NCBI GenBank assembly: GCA_964445695.1
Contig: CAYULF010000002.1
Location: 62,001 to 126,000, forward strand
DNA: 64,000 bases
From: JAUIKM01 sp964445695
GTDB lineage: Bacteria; Bacteroidota; Ignavibacteria; Kapaibacteriales; UBA7675
Direction of reading: 5' to 3'
In this document: one piece after another, positions 45,867 through 55,610 of the stretch
Numbering within the stretch: position 1 is the stretch's first letter
How the letters are laid out: each line of letters opens with the position of its first letter
Position numbers and translations under genes: made by a program
The notes under the pieces: generated by a model
Told to the model about the DNA's origin: nothing
Database searches by the model: none
The model's input: only the letters and a program-made list of their open reading frames with translations

Positions 45867-46788
45867 TCGTCTCGCGCGTTTACATTCTCAAAAAAACAGC
45901 TTTTGTCCAAAATAGCACTAAATATCGGGCTTTAGGTTCACACTTCCAAAAGGCCTCAATTGCCGCGGTGCAGACAAATGACACTTATCAAGAAGAGACT
46001 TCCGCTGCGAGACCAGCATTGACGCGGCCTGACAAAAACACACATCAGAAACTTCGCACTTGAATGATGCCAGGACTTTTGCGCATGAATCCAGAAACAA
46101 ATACAATGCAAATGCTTTTTACAAAAGTTTTACCAATTATTATTCACTCGCTGCAGACATCACCAACTCCACCGGCGCCGACAGACAAAACTCATGGAAT
46201 CCGCATTGCGCTTTCATCGCAAAACCTCCAACCATACACTCTCAGCGATCAATCCACACACTTCCGCTGCAATGCGGGATTTCAAGCCAACACTCTGACA
46301 ACGACTTAACACTTTACCGCACATACAGAACCGGAAAGAGCCACCCATATTCAACCAGACACGCAGCGCCACGGCCGCAGGCTTTTAACGAGGCGGCACA
46401 GACATTTTAACACAACCGCATCAAACGATTTACTTTCGCGGAAGCGTTCCGCGCCCCACACTAAAACAAGCTGCATCAAGACGGCTCACTTAAACAACTC
46501 ACTTCGACTCGGATCAAATCACTCTTCAGAAAACCTACCACATCAACTTTACAATAGCGAGCACAACTGCACTTTTACTTCACACTGTTCACTCAGGATC
46601 CCCCGGCATCAACTAACAACTGCGGGACCGGTTCCACAACAGACTCAAATTTCCACAGTTCGGCGAACTGCGACGGACGCCTGAATTTTAGTTGAGAGAA
46701 TGCACACAAGAATACTTAAACCGTTGCGACACTGTGGCTTCTCTCTGCGAGGTTAACAAAAGGGGTTGGCAAGGATTTCAGAGCGGAT
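45867..46788. other. Long non-coding region with marked A+C bias on the plus strand
   Basis: 922 bases between the radical SAM gene start and the OmpA-type gene stop. On the plus strand G is scarce (for example 46500-46560 has roughly five G in 60 bases) while A and C dominate. Open frames such as 46064-46309 have no start signal or protein-like composition. The promoter for the 45866 gene should lie here but was not identified. Confidence 0.6.
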
Positions 46789-49059
46789 TTAACGAATGGG
46801 AGTTTCGATCAACACACGTACGGTGCGGCTGTAGAAGCGGCCTTCAGGCAGGTCGTTGTCGAAGGTTATCTCGTCCTCCCCTACGCCTTCGGCATTTTCG
46901 GGCGGCAGTCCAAGCGCCTGCGCGATGGAACGCGCACGTCGAAGCGACAGGTCGAGATTGTATTGGCGTTCGCCCACGCGGTCGGTTGAACCGGTGACTT
47001 TAATGCGCGATTCGGGCGTGATGCGTTCGCGAATAATAGAGAGGACACGCTCGTGTTCGGATGAGACGCGATCCTGGTCAAAGTCAAAAAGAATAAGTGA
47101 AAAACGATCGATGAGTTTGTCGCCCAAACGCTCGCGGCGCTTGCGGCTGAGAGTGCGCTGCTCGAATTGAATGACGGCGTCGGTGGATGTGGAAAATTCC
47201 TGACCGGTTGAGTCGCGGATGTGCAGACGGTAGCGCAGCGGCTCATCAGCGAGGGGACGAAGAATGTCGTCGCGAATGCGCCAGTCGACATCGGCGGGCA
47301 CTTCGCCCAGGCCGCGGATATCTTTTAACAATTGCCCCGATTGCGAAACCTCAAGACGCCAGGACTCGATGCCGGCGTCGGAGACGACAGAAGTGCGAAA
47401 GCGAATGGTGGGCGGGTCGATGATGCGAACGGTGTCGCTCAGCAGGACGGGCTCAAAAATTGCGGGGTCGTCGCTGATGATCTCAACGCGTCGGTTTTCA
47501 TCCCTGCCTTCCGAAGTTTCCAAAGCTGAAGGTTTGGGCGGAAGGTTGGCGGCTCCCACGCGCACGCGGGCGCGATCGATGCGCCAGACGGAGCTGAGGT
47601 AGTCGCGAATTGTTTCTGCACGGCGACGCGAGAGTGCGGTATCGCCTTTTTCAGCACCGGCGCCGGCATTGTAGCCATTGAGCGTAATGGACGCGTCGGG
47701 ATTGCGACGCATGCGCTCACCAATGACGTTAAGAATGTTGTTGTACAGCCCCAGCGTCGATTTACTGTAGAACGTTTCGACGGTAAAACTACGGGCCTGC
47801 TCGTCATCCAACTGCCTGTAGCGCCCCGGCAGGCGCGCCTGCCCCTCGTCAAAAAACACGTAGTTGAGCGGAGGCACATGCCGATTCATGACAAATTCTT
47901 CCAGGGTGACTTTGGCCTGGTTGCTGAGCGAGTCGTTTTCCAGAACAAATGATGCGCCGACGCCGGCCACCAACAGCGGTTTTATCGCAGGCAGGCGCAG
48001 TACCCAGGTTTCGATCGGCTGGATGACAATTACGGTCCGGCCGTTTTCGCGGCGGGTATCGCGTTCATAGCGCGTTGTGTCGAGCGTCAGCGGATCGCCT
48101 TCGATTTCCGAAACCGACCGTATGACTGTGTCGCGCCGAACGGCAAGTGTATCGTACTGCGTCGTCGCTCGTGGCGTGCTGACGACCGGCGGCCGCCGGT
48201 CGGGCAGATCTTCCACAGCACTCGTATCGACGGGCGGAAGCTCGGGAGGCGGCGGAGGGTTCATGACAGCCAGGCCGAAACGCAGCGAATGGAGGTTCCA
48301 CTCTCCTGTATTCCAGAGACCGGTCAGGGGAAGCGAAATGCGCAGTTCCGGCATTACACGCAGGCCGGCGAGTTCGAGCGAGCCGCTCGGCAGCAATTGT
48401 ATACCGGCGACAATCGAAGCGTACACCGACGTGGCCGAGTCGAAGCGACCTTCGTAGACGAGGCGGCGCGGGCTGTCGGTATCGACAAAGCGCCCGCCGG
48501 CGGGTTCGATGATTTCCTCTACCTGCCGCACATAGGAGTGCAGCAGAAAATTTGCTTCGCCTCCGATGTCGAATCGCATGTAGTCATTGATGCGGTAACC
48601 CCAGAGCACCTGGAAGAGGAGGTGCCCGAACTTGCCTTCGACGCGATTCTCCAGGATGCCGTCGCCTGGCACGCCCTCAAACACAACGGGCAGAATTCCC
48701 TGCCCGCTCAATTCGGCGGTGCGATACACATAACCCAGGCGCATGCTGAGCAGGGAGGGATCGTCAAAGGGAACATCGAGCGCGATTCCGGCACTGCCGC
48801 CCCAGCCGGTGCCGGAGCGAATATCAAACAGAGCGGAATCACCTTCGGCGAGACCGGCGTGAGGTATGAGGCCAAAACGAGAGGAATGAATACCGTAGTG
48901 CAGCGCGGCGTGATAGCCAAAGAGGATTTGCTGCTGCGATTTCTCTTCATCGTCACCGCGGCCGGCGCTGCTGCGTGGCTGGGCATTTGCTGTGTAAGCG
49001 GCGGCCATCAACACCAGCATGCATATCGGGACGGTCACCCGTCGGATTATCCCCGTCAT
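46789..49059 (-). CDS. Outer-membrane-associated protein with two OmpA-like domains
   Basis: 756 residues from the ATG at 49059 (MTGIIRRVTVPICMLVLMAAAYTANA signal peptide); the longer frame to 49128 overlaps the upstream gene end. The first ~260 residues look like an outer-membrane beta-barrel (HAALHYGIHSSRFGLIPHAG). An OmpA-like domain lies at about 430-530 (ASITLNGYNAGAGAEKGDTA, SRRRAETIRDYL, ENRRVEI). A second is at the C-terminus, about 655-756 (LFDFDQDRVSSEHERVL, IKVTGSTDRVGERQYN, LSLRRARSIAQAL). OmpA domains bind peptidoglycan. It lies 25 bases downstream of the SBBP-repeat T9SS gene, so likely an operon. Confidence 0.88.
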   Translation of the reverse strand: MTGIIRRVTVPICMLVLMAAAYTANAQPRSSAGRGDDEEKSQQQILFGYHAALHYGIHSSRFGLIPHAGLAEGDSALFDIRSGTGWGGSAGIALDVPFDDPSLLSMRLGYVYRTAELSGQGILPVVFEGVPGDGILENRVEGKFGHLLFQVLWGYRINDYMRFDIGGEANFLLHSYVRQVEEIIEPAGGRFVDTDSPRRLVYEGRFDSATSVYASIVAGIQLLPSGSLELAGLRVMPELRISLPLTGLWNTGEWNLHSLRFGLAVMNPPPPPELPPVDTSAVEDLPDRRPPVVSTPRATTQYDTLAVRRDTVIRSVSEIEGDPLTLDTTRYERDTRRENGRTVIVIQPIETWVLRLPAIKPLLVAGVGASFVLENDSLSNQAKVTLEEFVMNRHVPPLNYVFFDEGQARLPGRYRQLDDEQARSFTVETFYSKSTLGLYNNILNVIGERMRRNPDASITLNGYNAGAGAEKGDTALSRRRAETIRDYLSSVWRIDRARVRVGAANLPPKPSALETSEGRDENRRVEIISDDPAIFEPVLLSDTVRIIDPPTIRFRTSVVSDAGIESWRLEVSQSGQLLKDIRGLGEVPADVDWRIRDDILRPLADEPLRYRLHIRDSTGQEFSTSTDAVIQFEQRTLSRKRRERLGDKLIDRFSLILFDFDQDRVSSEHERVLSIIRERITPESRIKVTGSTDRVGERQYNLDLSLRRARSIAQALGLPPENAEGVGEDEITFDNDLPEGRFYSRTVRVLIETPIR

Positions 49060-49084
49060 CGGCAACGGCACTACACAGTTCTGA

Positions 49085-52000
49085 TTAATTAACCACAAAT
49101 GGGCGGGTGACAGCTGCGTCACCCACACTCACCAGGTAAAAATACACACCTGCGTTCGCAATTGCGGCATCGGGAAAGGAATTAAGCCCATTGGCCGGGA
49201 TCGAAGCACTGTAAATACTGCGCCCCAGAGAATCGAAAATTTCAAGCGTGCCGCCGCTATCCGGCAGACCGCGGACGTCCAGTTCCAGCGGATCACCGAC
49301 ATTCATCGGAGAGTTGGCCACCGTGACATACAGCATGCCGGGCACGGGATTGATGAGATAGCGCGGGCTGATGCCCGTGATCAGCAGCACACCACCCAGC
49401 GACTGCGTGAATTCAAGCGGCTCAACTTCTCTGCCGTCGGAATCGGTTACGGAAGCCTCTACGATTTCAAAAAAGCCTGTGGTTGAATTACCCCAGCCGG
49501 TCATCATAGGAATCGTTGCAATCTCCGTCTGCGCCGGCGGCAGCACCGTATCGATGCGAATAGCGGCACGTGCACGATCGCGGCGAGACTCCAGGCCGGG
49601 ATCCACCGGAGCGAGAATCGTGGAGTTGTACTCCAGTTCAAAATTCACGCGGTAGTCACCGACGTCAAAACCCTCGGAGGAATTCAGGGAGACGACGACG
49701 TCGATGGTGTCGCCAAACTCCACAATTCCGGACCGAACGGCAAAACCGAGGCTGTAGGAATTGACAAAATCCGTCTTGATCGTCACCGTCGCCGTTGATT
49801 CACCGCAAGGCGTGTCGAAAGTCAATTGCAGAGTTGTGTTGTCGACATCCTGAGTCGGAACCAGCCGGAACGACAGCTCACATGTTTTACCCGATTCCAG
49901 GTCGCGCGGGAGCTCCTGTTGGTTCAGCAGAACCAGGCCGACGGGCAGGTTGTCCACTGCGGTCAGGCGTACGGTTGCATCGCCGGAATTAACGACCGGC
50001 AGGATAGCCGTGCCCGAGGCGCCGCGGCGCACCGCGCCGAAGTCGATGAATTCGGCGACATTAATTGGGCCAATTTGTTTAACCTCCGGGTTAAACTCCA
50101 ACGTATCCTGCAGACCGCACTGTTCATATGTTATTATTAAACGCAGCGGTGCAGCACTCGACGGTTCTTCGATGCGGAACGCAATCTCAGCGGCGGCGTC
50201 GGGTAGAATCTCTTGCGGCGGGGAGATGAGCTGCACGTCGCCCGAGAACGACAAGCTCAGAGGCAGTGCGCCCGTATTGAGAATCTCAAAAACGCCGTCA
50301 TAGGGAAACTCACACTCAAAGATTTCAGGCTCGAGGTCCGGTGGCGTCAGAACTCTGGCGATGTCCAGCAGGTCGGCGTGCACGACGGCGTCGAGCACAT
50401 TGGACTCGAGACAGTTTGCAGCTGTATACTCGACTCTGAGCGTTTCGGATGTCTGGCCCACGAAGGCAAGGCCCGGTTCGATGGAAACCGGGATCGACAG
50501 CGTTTCGGTGGCGCGCAAAAATATTGGCGTACTCAGGTCCGGATCGACCATGAAGGGCGGCGCAATTTCGACGCGGAAGACATTCAGGTCGACGTCGGGC
50601 GGTGCAGTCAGTCGCAGCGTATCATACACGGCGGCCGAGCAGCGTGCCAGCGAACCAAAGTCGGCGAGGCGCGGCTCCAGGCGCGGTCGTTCTCCGCGCA
50701 CGTCGGCCATGACGGTCATGCTGCGCGTCATTTCACACTCTTCAAACTTGATGTGCGCGCGAACATCCACCAGGCCGGCAACTCCCGGCGAATATGCAAT
50801 CGAGAGTCCCGCCGTGCCGCCGGGCGGGATCGGGTTCGGCGACGTACCAACGAGCGAAATACCGGGATCCGCCGACTGCAGATCGCGCACGGTCAGTTCG
50901 ACAGGCGACTCGTTGCGCAGTTCGATCAGGCCCAGCGCGCTGAGATTGCAGGTCTCGATCAAGCCCAGATCGAGCGTGTCGGACGCGACAAATTGCACCT
51001 GTCCGGGGTGAATAACCCGCAAAACAGCTTCGACGGTATAGACAGTGTCGTTGCAGTAGGACACGGCCGCCCGGATGCGACGACCGTCATTTTCAGCATT
51101 GGTGTTGGGACGCAATCGTTTGCTGCTGGCGGACCCGGGAACGACGCTCCAGGAGCTTGTGCCCGGTCGACGCCATTGCCATTCGATCTCTACGTCTTCC
51201 CTGACTCCAACGTCAAACGTAAATTCAGCCGGTTCTCCCGCGCAAACCACCTGCGACTGCGGCTGATCCGTAAATTCAATGCCGGGAAAAATGTCGAGAA
51301 TTTCGTTGTTACTTTCCGCGGTGCACCCATCTCGCGACAACAGGAAGACGCGATAACGCCAACCGTCGCGCGATTCGTCATCGACAGTAAATGTCAACGC
51401 CGTACCGGTCTCACCGGGCAGCACTTCAAAATCAGCGGGGTTGTTGCGATTCATTTTGTCAACTTCCCAGCGAACGGCAATGTCGCGTTCCACAATGTCC
51501 GGCGGTTCAACCACCCGCAGGTTGACACGCGAGCCGATGCAAAAAGCTCCGCCGCCCACCAGGACCGCATCCAGGAAATCGACCTTCAGCCGGATCGGTG
51601 CGCTGGCCGTAGTGTCGCACTCATTGGCAAAAACGGCGCGATAGTACATGCCGTCATTGGAATCTCCCACATCGCGCGGCGGATCTTTGCGGATTGACTG
51701 CCACGTATTGTCGTGAGCGCTTGCACTCTCTTCCCATCGTATAAAACGCGGCTCGGGATAACCTGCAACCTGAGCGAAAATCGCGGGAGAGGTCCCGACA
51801 CAAACAGTTGTATCAGCCGGCGATTGTTTCACGATAATCGGCGGCGAATAAATGCTGAACACCGAATCCGAACTGTCGATATTTCGATTTGTCGTGGGGC
51901 TCACCAAAACAATTCGAAAGTCGCTTTCCGGGCTAAAAACGCCGGGCAATGACACTTCCCACGAAAAAACTCCTGACGCAACGTCGATATTCGTAGCAAT

Positions 52001-54232
52001 TAATTCGGTCGCTCCGGTGCTCTCGTTTTTCAGTCCGATATGGATTGTCGACTCGCGATAAATGCCTTCCCATCGAATCTGGACGTTGTTCCCGCTACAC
52101 AAAAAACCTCCGCCGTTGGGAGCCAGAAGTTCAAGGCCGAGACGAATATGCGTTGCAAAAGCATCGGATGCCGTCGGGTCCAGATGCCGCTGTTGAATGG
52201 CGCCGGGCGTAACCGGAAACACCGAGCCGGCAGAGGTTGTGTGCCCCACCAGATAAAAACGTCCGGGACCGTCGCTCAGGACTGCAGTAGCCTCGTCGGA
52301 CTGATTCCCGCCAAAGTAACTGGCATAGGTAATTTCAATGTCGTCGTAGGGCGCCATCATGATCATCCAGGCGTCCGACGAGCCCCCCGCAAAATCGGGA
52401 TACTCGGCGTTCGCGGTCACGTCAAAACTGTTTGACGCGGTTGACCCGACGACAATGACATTCTGAAAGGGATCCAGAGTCAGGTCGGTCAGTCGCGTTA
52501 AATCGACGCCGGCAGTTTGGTGACCGAGGTAACTGGAGTAGTCGACAATGCCGAGCCCCGGCTTCATTTTCACGACAACGGGATTGGTATCTGTACCACC
52601 CGTATCAGAGTATGCGTTTTTAGGTGGAAATCCGCCGCCCTGGTTGTTGCCTCCAACCAAAACCGCGCCGTTTTCGAACACGGCTATGGAATTTGCTCCT
52701 TCGTGACCGGGACCGCCCCAGTAGGTTGAATTGTTCAGCGTCGTAACATCGCGACTGATGCAGGACACAAACATGTCGCGCCCGCCGCCCCAGCTCAGCT
52801 GAGCAGCACCCGGCCGCACGGGAAAACCGTCGGATGTAGTTTCTCCGGCGACGTAAATGTTGCTGCCGCCGACGTGAATGGCAAAGGCTCTGTCCGTGCC
52901 GGAACCGCCTAAAAACGTTCCGAGGGAAGGGCTGATCGCACGCGCAGCGCCTGGATTGATCAGGAAACGCACATAAAAGGCGTCTTCGCCGCCGGCATTA
53001 TCGGGTTGCACAACACCGCCCACAATACCCGGCAATTTTATGGATGACGACGACCCGACGCAGTGAAGTACATTGGATCCAACAACGATGTCTTCTATTC
53101 CGTCCAGTCCGGCGCCGCCGTAATACGTGCCGTGGATAAAATCCATGTCGTCGCGCAACAAAAGCAAAAACGCTGCACGGGTTCCCAGACCGCTGAAATC
53201 GGCCTGCTGCGCTTCGCCGCTTGTCGGAAAGTCACCGGACTGCGTCCATCCGCCGACCAGCACATTGCCGTCGGACATAACGGCAATCGACGTCGCTACA
53301 TCCACCCGGGAACCGCCATACACCGCCGTTGCTTCAACACGGTCTCCCGATGCAGAAAGACGAGTGACAAAGATGTCGGTATTTGCTAACGGGGTTTTGT
53401 AGACTCCCGTGAAATCGGGAAATATCTGCGAGGTCGTCGTTCCGGTCAGGTAGAGTTTGCCGCCATGCAGAGCAATATCAGTCGGACGATCATCGCCGTA
53501 GCCGCCCAGGTAGGTGCTGTAGATCAACGGGTCGATGACGAGGCTGCGCGTGGGATCGTAGTCTCCAGGTTCGAAGCCAAGCAAAAAGTCATCGCGAAGC
53601 ACAAAACGACAGTCGACGCGTTCGTGCGAACCATCGGGATTCAATTGATAGGCGTAGAGATTGCGGTGTTCGAGAGGTCCAAAAGCCGTGTGTAGAATCA
53701 GTGTAGTGTCGGAGTCCAGCTCCAGGGCGTCGACGCCCTCGTAGGCGATCCCGATCTGAGCGGGATCCGCGCCGGGACGCAGGTGGAAGTCGTAGCGCGG
53801 CCGACCGTTTTCGATGTTCAGCGCCAGGTCCACGCCGCGGTACAGGTCGTGAATCTCGACCGCCGAATACGCCCCGCTTGACGCAGAGAACGTGGCCGAC
53901 CTGTAGCTTTGCTCGTACTGCGCAGAGCCGACGGGCATCGCCCGCGCCGAGGAATGCGCACCCGCAAACCGCATCCGTGCTACGTGACCGCGCCTTTCAG
54001 ATTCCCGATCTTCAAAGCGATCGATCGTCAGGGCGGAGTCGGAAACCCACAGGTCCATGCCCGGCAGACGGCAGATAAAACGCGCTTCCGGCGTCCACTG
54101 TCCGGCATTGGCATAAAAAACCGGCTCCGCCGAACGCAACGAGGACAGCTCCGCAGTATCTGCGCACAGCGGCAGCATGCCGAAATTCAGCAGCGCGAAC
54201 AAGGTTCCTATGCGAGCGTAGATGGAGCGCAT
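49085..54232 (-). CDS. Giant SBBP-repeat secreted protein with T9SS type A C-terminal domain
   Basis: 1715 residues with a signal peptide at 1-25 (MRSIYARIGTLFALLNFGML). The first part (YANAGQWTPEARFICRLPGMDLWV, IYSTYLGGYGDDRPTDIAL, repeated T-Y-x-G-G-x-G and G-G-S-x-x-D-x-A elements up to about residue 690) is an SBBP beta-propeller region. The middle holds Ig-like domains (KQSPADTTVCVGTSPAIFA, DQPQSQVVCAGEPAEFTF) and several ASPM/MSP-like sandwich repeats. The tail (YLINPVPGMLYVTVANSPM ... GVYFYLVSVGDA) is a T9SS sorting domain. A TATAAT sits only 11 bases before the annotated ATG, so the start may be slightly internal. Probably a large cell-surface structural or adhesive protein. Confidence 0.87.
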   Translation of the reverse strand: MRSIYARIGTLFALLNFGMLPLCADTAELSSLRSAEPVFYANAGQWTPEARFICRLPGMDLWVSDSALTIDRFEDRESERRGHVARMRFAGAHSSARAMPVGSAQYEQSYRSATFSASSGAYSAVEIHDLYRGVDLALNIENGRPRYDFHLRPGADPAQIGIAYEGVDALELDSDTTLILHTAFGPLEHRNLYAYQLNPDGSHERVDCRFVLRDDFLLGFEPGDYDPTRSLVIDPLIYSTYLGGYGDDRPTDIALHGGKLYLTGTTTSQIFPDFTGVYKTPLANTDIFVTRLSASGDRVEATAVYGGSRVDVATSIAVMSDGNVLVGGWTQSGDFPTSGEAQQADFSGLGTRAAFLLLLRDDMDFIHGTYYGGAGLDGIEDIVVGSNVLHCVGSSSSIKLPGIVGGVVQPDNAGGEDAFYVRFLINPGAARAISPSLGTFLGGSGTDRAFAIHVGGSNIYVAGETTSDGFPVRPGAAQLSWGGGRDMFVSCISRDVTTLNNSTYWGGPGHEGANSIAVFENGAVLVGGNNQGGGFPPKNAYSDTGGTDTNPVVVKMKPGLGIVDYSSYLGHQTAGVDLTRLTDLTLDPFQNVIVVGSTASNSFDVTANAEYPDFAGGSSDAWMIMMAPYDDIEITYASYFGGNQSDEATAVLSDGPGRFYLVGHTTSAGSVFPVTPGAIQQRHLDPTASDAFATHIRLGLELLAPNGGGFLCSGNNVQIRWEGIYRESTIHIGLKNESTGATELIATNIDVASGVFSWEVSLPGVFSPESDFRIVLVSPTTNRNIDSSDSVFSIYSPPIIVKQSPADTTVCVGTSPAIFAQVAGYPEPRFIRWEESASAHDNTWQSIRKDPPRDVGDSNDGMYYRAVFANECDTTASAPIRLKVDFLDAVLVGGGAFCIGSRVNLRVVEPPDIVERDIAVRWEVDKMNRNNPADFEVLPGETGTALTFTVDDESRDGWRYRVFLLSRDGCTAESNNEILDIFPGIEFTDQPQSQVVCAGEPAEFTFDVGVREDVEIEWQWRRPGTSSWSVVPGSASSKRLRPNTNAENDGRRIRAAVSYCNDTVYTVEAVLRVIHPGQVQFVASDTLDLGLIETCNLSALGLIELRNESPVELTVRDLQSADPGISLVGTSPNPIPPGGTAGLSIAYSPGVAGLVDVRAHIKFEECEMTRSMTVMADVRGERPRLEPRLADFGSLARCSAAVYDTLRLTAPPDVDLNVFRVEIAPPFMVDPDLSTPIFLRATETLSIPVSIEPGLAFVGQTSETLRVEYTAANCLESNVLDAVVHADLLDIARVLTPPDLEPEIFECEFPYDGVFEILNTGALPLSLSFSGDVQLISPPQEILPDAAAEIAFRIEEPSSAAPLRLIITYEQCGLQDTLEFNPEVKQIGPINVAEFIDFGAVRRGASGTAILPVVNSGDATVRLTAVDNLPVGLVLLNQQELPRDLESGKTCELSFRLVPTQDVDNTTLQLTFDTPCGESTATVTIKTDFVNSYSLGFAVRSGIVEFGDTIDVVVSLNSSEGFDVGDYRVNFELEYNSTILAPVDPGLESRRDRARAAIRIDTVLPPAQTEIATIPMMTGWGNSTTGFFEIVEASVTDSDGREVEPLEFTQSLGGVLLITGISPRYLINPVPGMLYVTVANSPMNVGDPLELDVRGLPDSGGTLEIFDSLGRSIYSASIPANGLNSFPDAAIANAGVYFYLVSVGDAAVTRPFVVN

Positions 54233-54520
54233 ACCACGTAATTATTATAATAGTTCTGAGCGGCCGGAGTAAGGCGGGCGGCGGCAGTTCCGACCGGGGC
54301 ACGCTGAGTTTCGAACGCGGAAGATACGAGCCTCCCGCCTGAAAATCAACATTCGCACAACGATATTACCGGCTTTCGCCGGACCGGCTATGAAGGCCTC
54401 AATCGCCGTTCAGGTCCAAACTACCGGCGCACTCCTTTCAATTAGCCGCCCAACTCCGTAATTTGCATAATGACCACGTGAAGTGGCCCGTCGTTTCAAC
54501 ACTTCTCGGACCGGACCAGT

Positions 54521-55588
54521 ATGAACGATTCCCGCGTCCTGGCAATTTTGCTGGGCATTCTGACGTGCATAGCCACCGGCGTTGTTTTGAAAGAACTTGC
54601 GGACGTTCTGGTTCCCTTTGCGATCGCGGTCTTCATATTCTACATCTTCAAACCGGTCGTCGTTTATTTGGTGCAGCGGCGCGTGCCGATGATCGTGGCG
54701 ATACTTATTGTCCTGTTCATCGTAGGCGGCTTGCTTTTTGGTTTGTCAATGGTCATCACCTCAAGCGTCAAATCCTTTGTGGTTGAAGCGCCCAAGTACG
54801 GCGACAAACTGCAGAGCATCATCAACGATATCTATGCGACCATCCGTCAGAACGACTTCCTGCGCGAATACACACAGAATCAGGACTGGCGGGACTTCGT
54901 CTCGGTCGGATCGATCACGTCGGTTTTTACGTCCGGGCTGGGCTCTTTTGCTTCGTCGGTGGGCGACGGAGTGTTCATCCTGCTGTATCTGGTTTTTCTT
55001 CTGGCCGGCACCGGGCAGTTTATCAGCAAACTCAACGTGGCATTTTCCAACAACCACGCCGCCCGCCTGTCGCAGATGGCAAAGAATATCGATGATCAGA
55101 TACGCGAATACATTGTGACGAAGATTCTCGTAAGTCTGGGCACCGCTTTGCTCTCCTCCGGCATTCTCTACGCGTTCGGCGTGGACTTTGCGCTGCTGTG
55201 GGGCGTGTTGACGTTCATACTGAACTTCGTGCCTAATATCGGATCGTTCATCGCTACGCTTTTTCCGATTCTCCTCTCGCTGCTGCAGTTCGATTCAATT
55301 GTGACGCCATTGATCGTGGCGATCTTGTTGGTCGGTTCGCAGTTGGTGATGGGCAACGTCGTCGAACCAAAGATGATGGAATCGCGGCTCAACCTGAGCC
55401 CCGTGCTGATTCTGGTGTCCCTGATTCTCTGGAGCTGGCTCTGGGGCATCTGGGGTGCAATATTGGCGGTGCCAATCATGTCGACGATAAAGATCGCGCT
55501 GGAAAATATCACGGCATTGCGCCCCATCGCCGTGTTGATGAGCGGCAACAACAGCGCCATCAACGAAGCGAACCCCATGACAAAGTAA
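54521..55588 (+). CDS. AI-2E family transporter (TqsA/PerM-like permease)
   Basis: 355 residues with about eight transmembrane helices. The family pattern is clear: VLKELADVLVPFAIAVFIFY near the N-terminus, a soluble stretch at about 85-145, and the C-terminal ALLWGVLTFILNFVPNIGSF, VVEPKMMESRLNLSPVLILVSLILWSWLWGIWGAILAVPI. Members export AI-2 or other small molecules or ions; the substrate is unknown here. It starts a plus-strand run with the PQQ-type dehydrogenase and MscS genes. Confidence 0.93.
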   Translation: MNDSRVLAILLGILTCIATGVVLKELADVLVPFAIAVFIFYIFKPVVVYLVQRRVPMIVAILIVLFIVGGLLFGLSMVITSSVKSFVVEAPKYGDKLQSIINDIYATIRQNDFLREYTQNQDWRDFVSVGSITSVFTSGLGSFASSVGDGVFILLYLVFLLAGTGQFISKLNVAFSNNHAARLSQMAKNIDDQIREYIVTKILVSLGTALLSSGILYAFGVDFALLWGVLTFILNFVPNIGSFIATLFPILLSLLQFDSIVTPLIVAILLVGSQLVMGNVVEPKMMESRLNLSPVLILVSLILWSWLWGIWGAILAVPIMSTIKIALENITALRPIAVLMSGNNSAINEANPMTK

Positions 55589-55610
55589 TCTGCAAAACCG
55601 GACCCGCGCC

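Noticed and set aside
46064..46309. 81-codon ORF in the A+C-rich gap
   Set aside because: No ribosome binding site; the amino-acid content simply reflects the base bias of the region.
54243..54260. TATAAT promoter directly before the 54232 start
   Set aside because: A good -10 match on the minus strand, but only 11 bases from the ATG and with a poor -35 (TTACTC); it would imply an almost leaderless mRNA.
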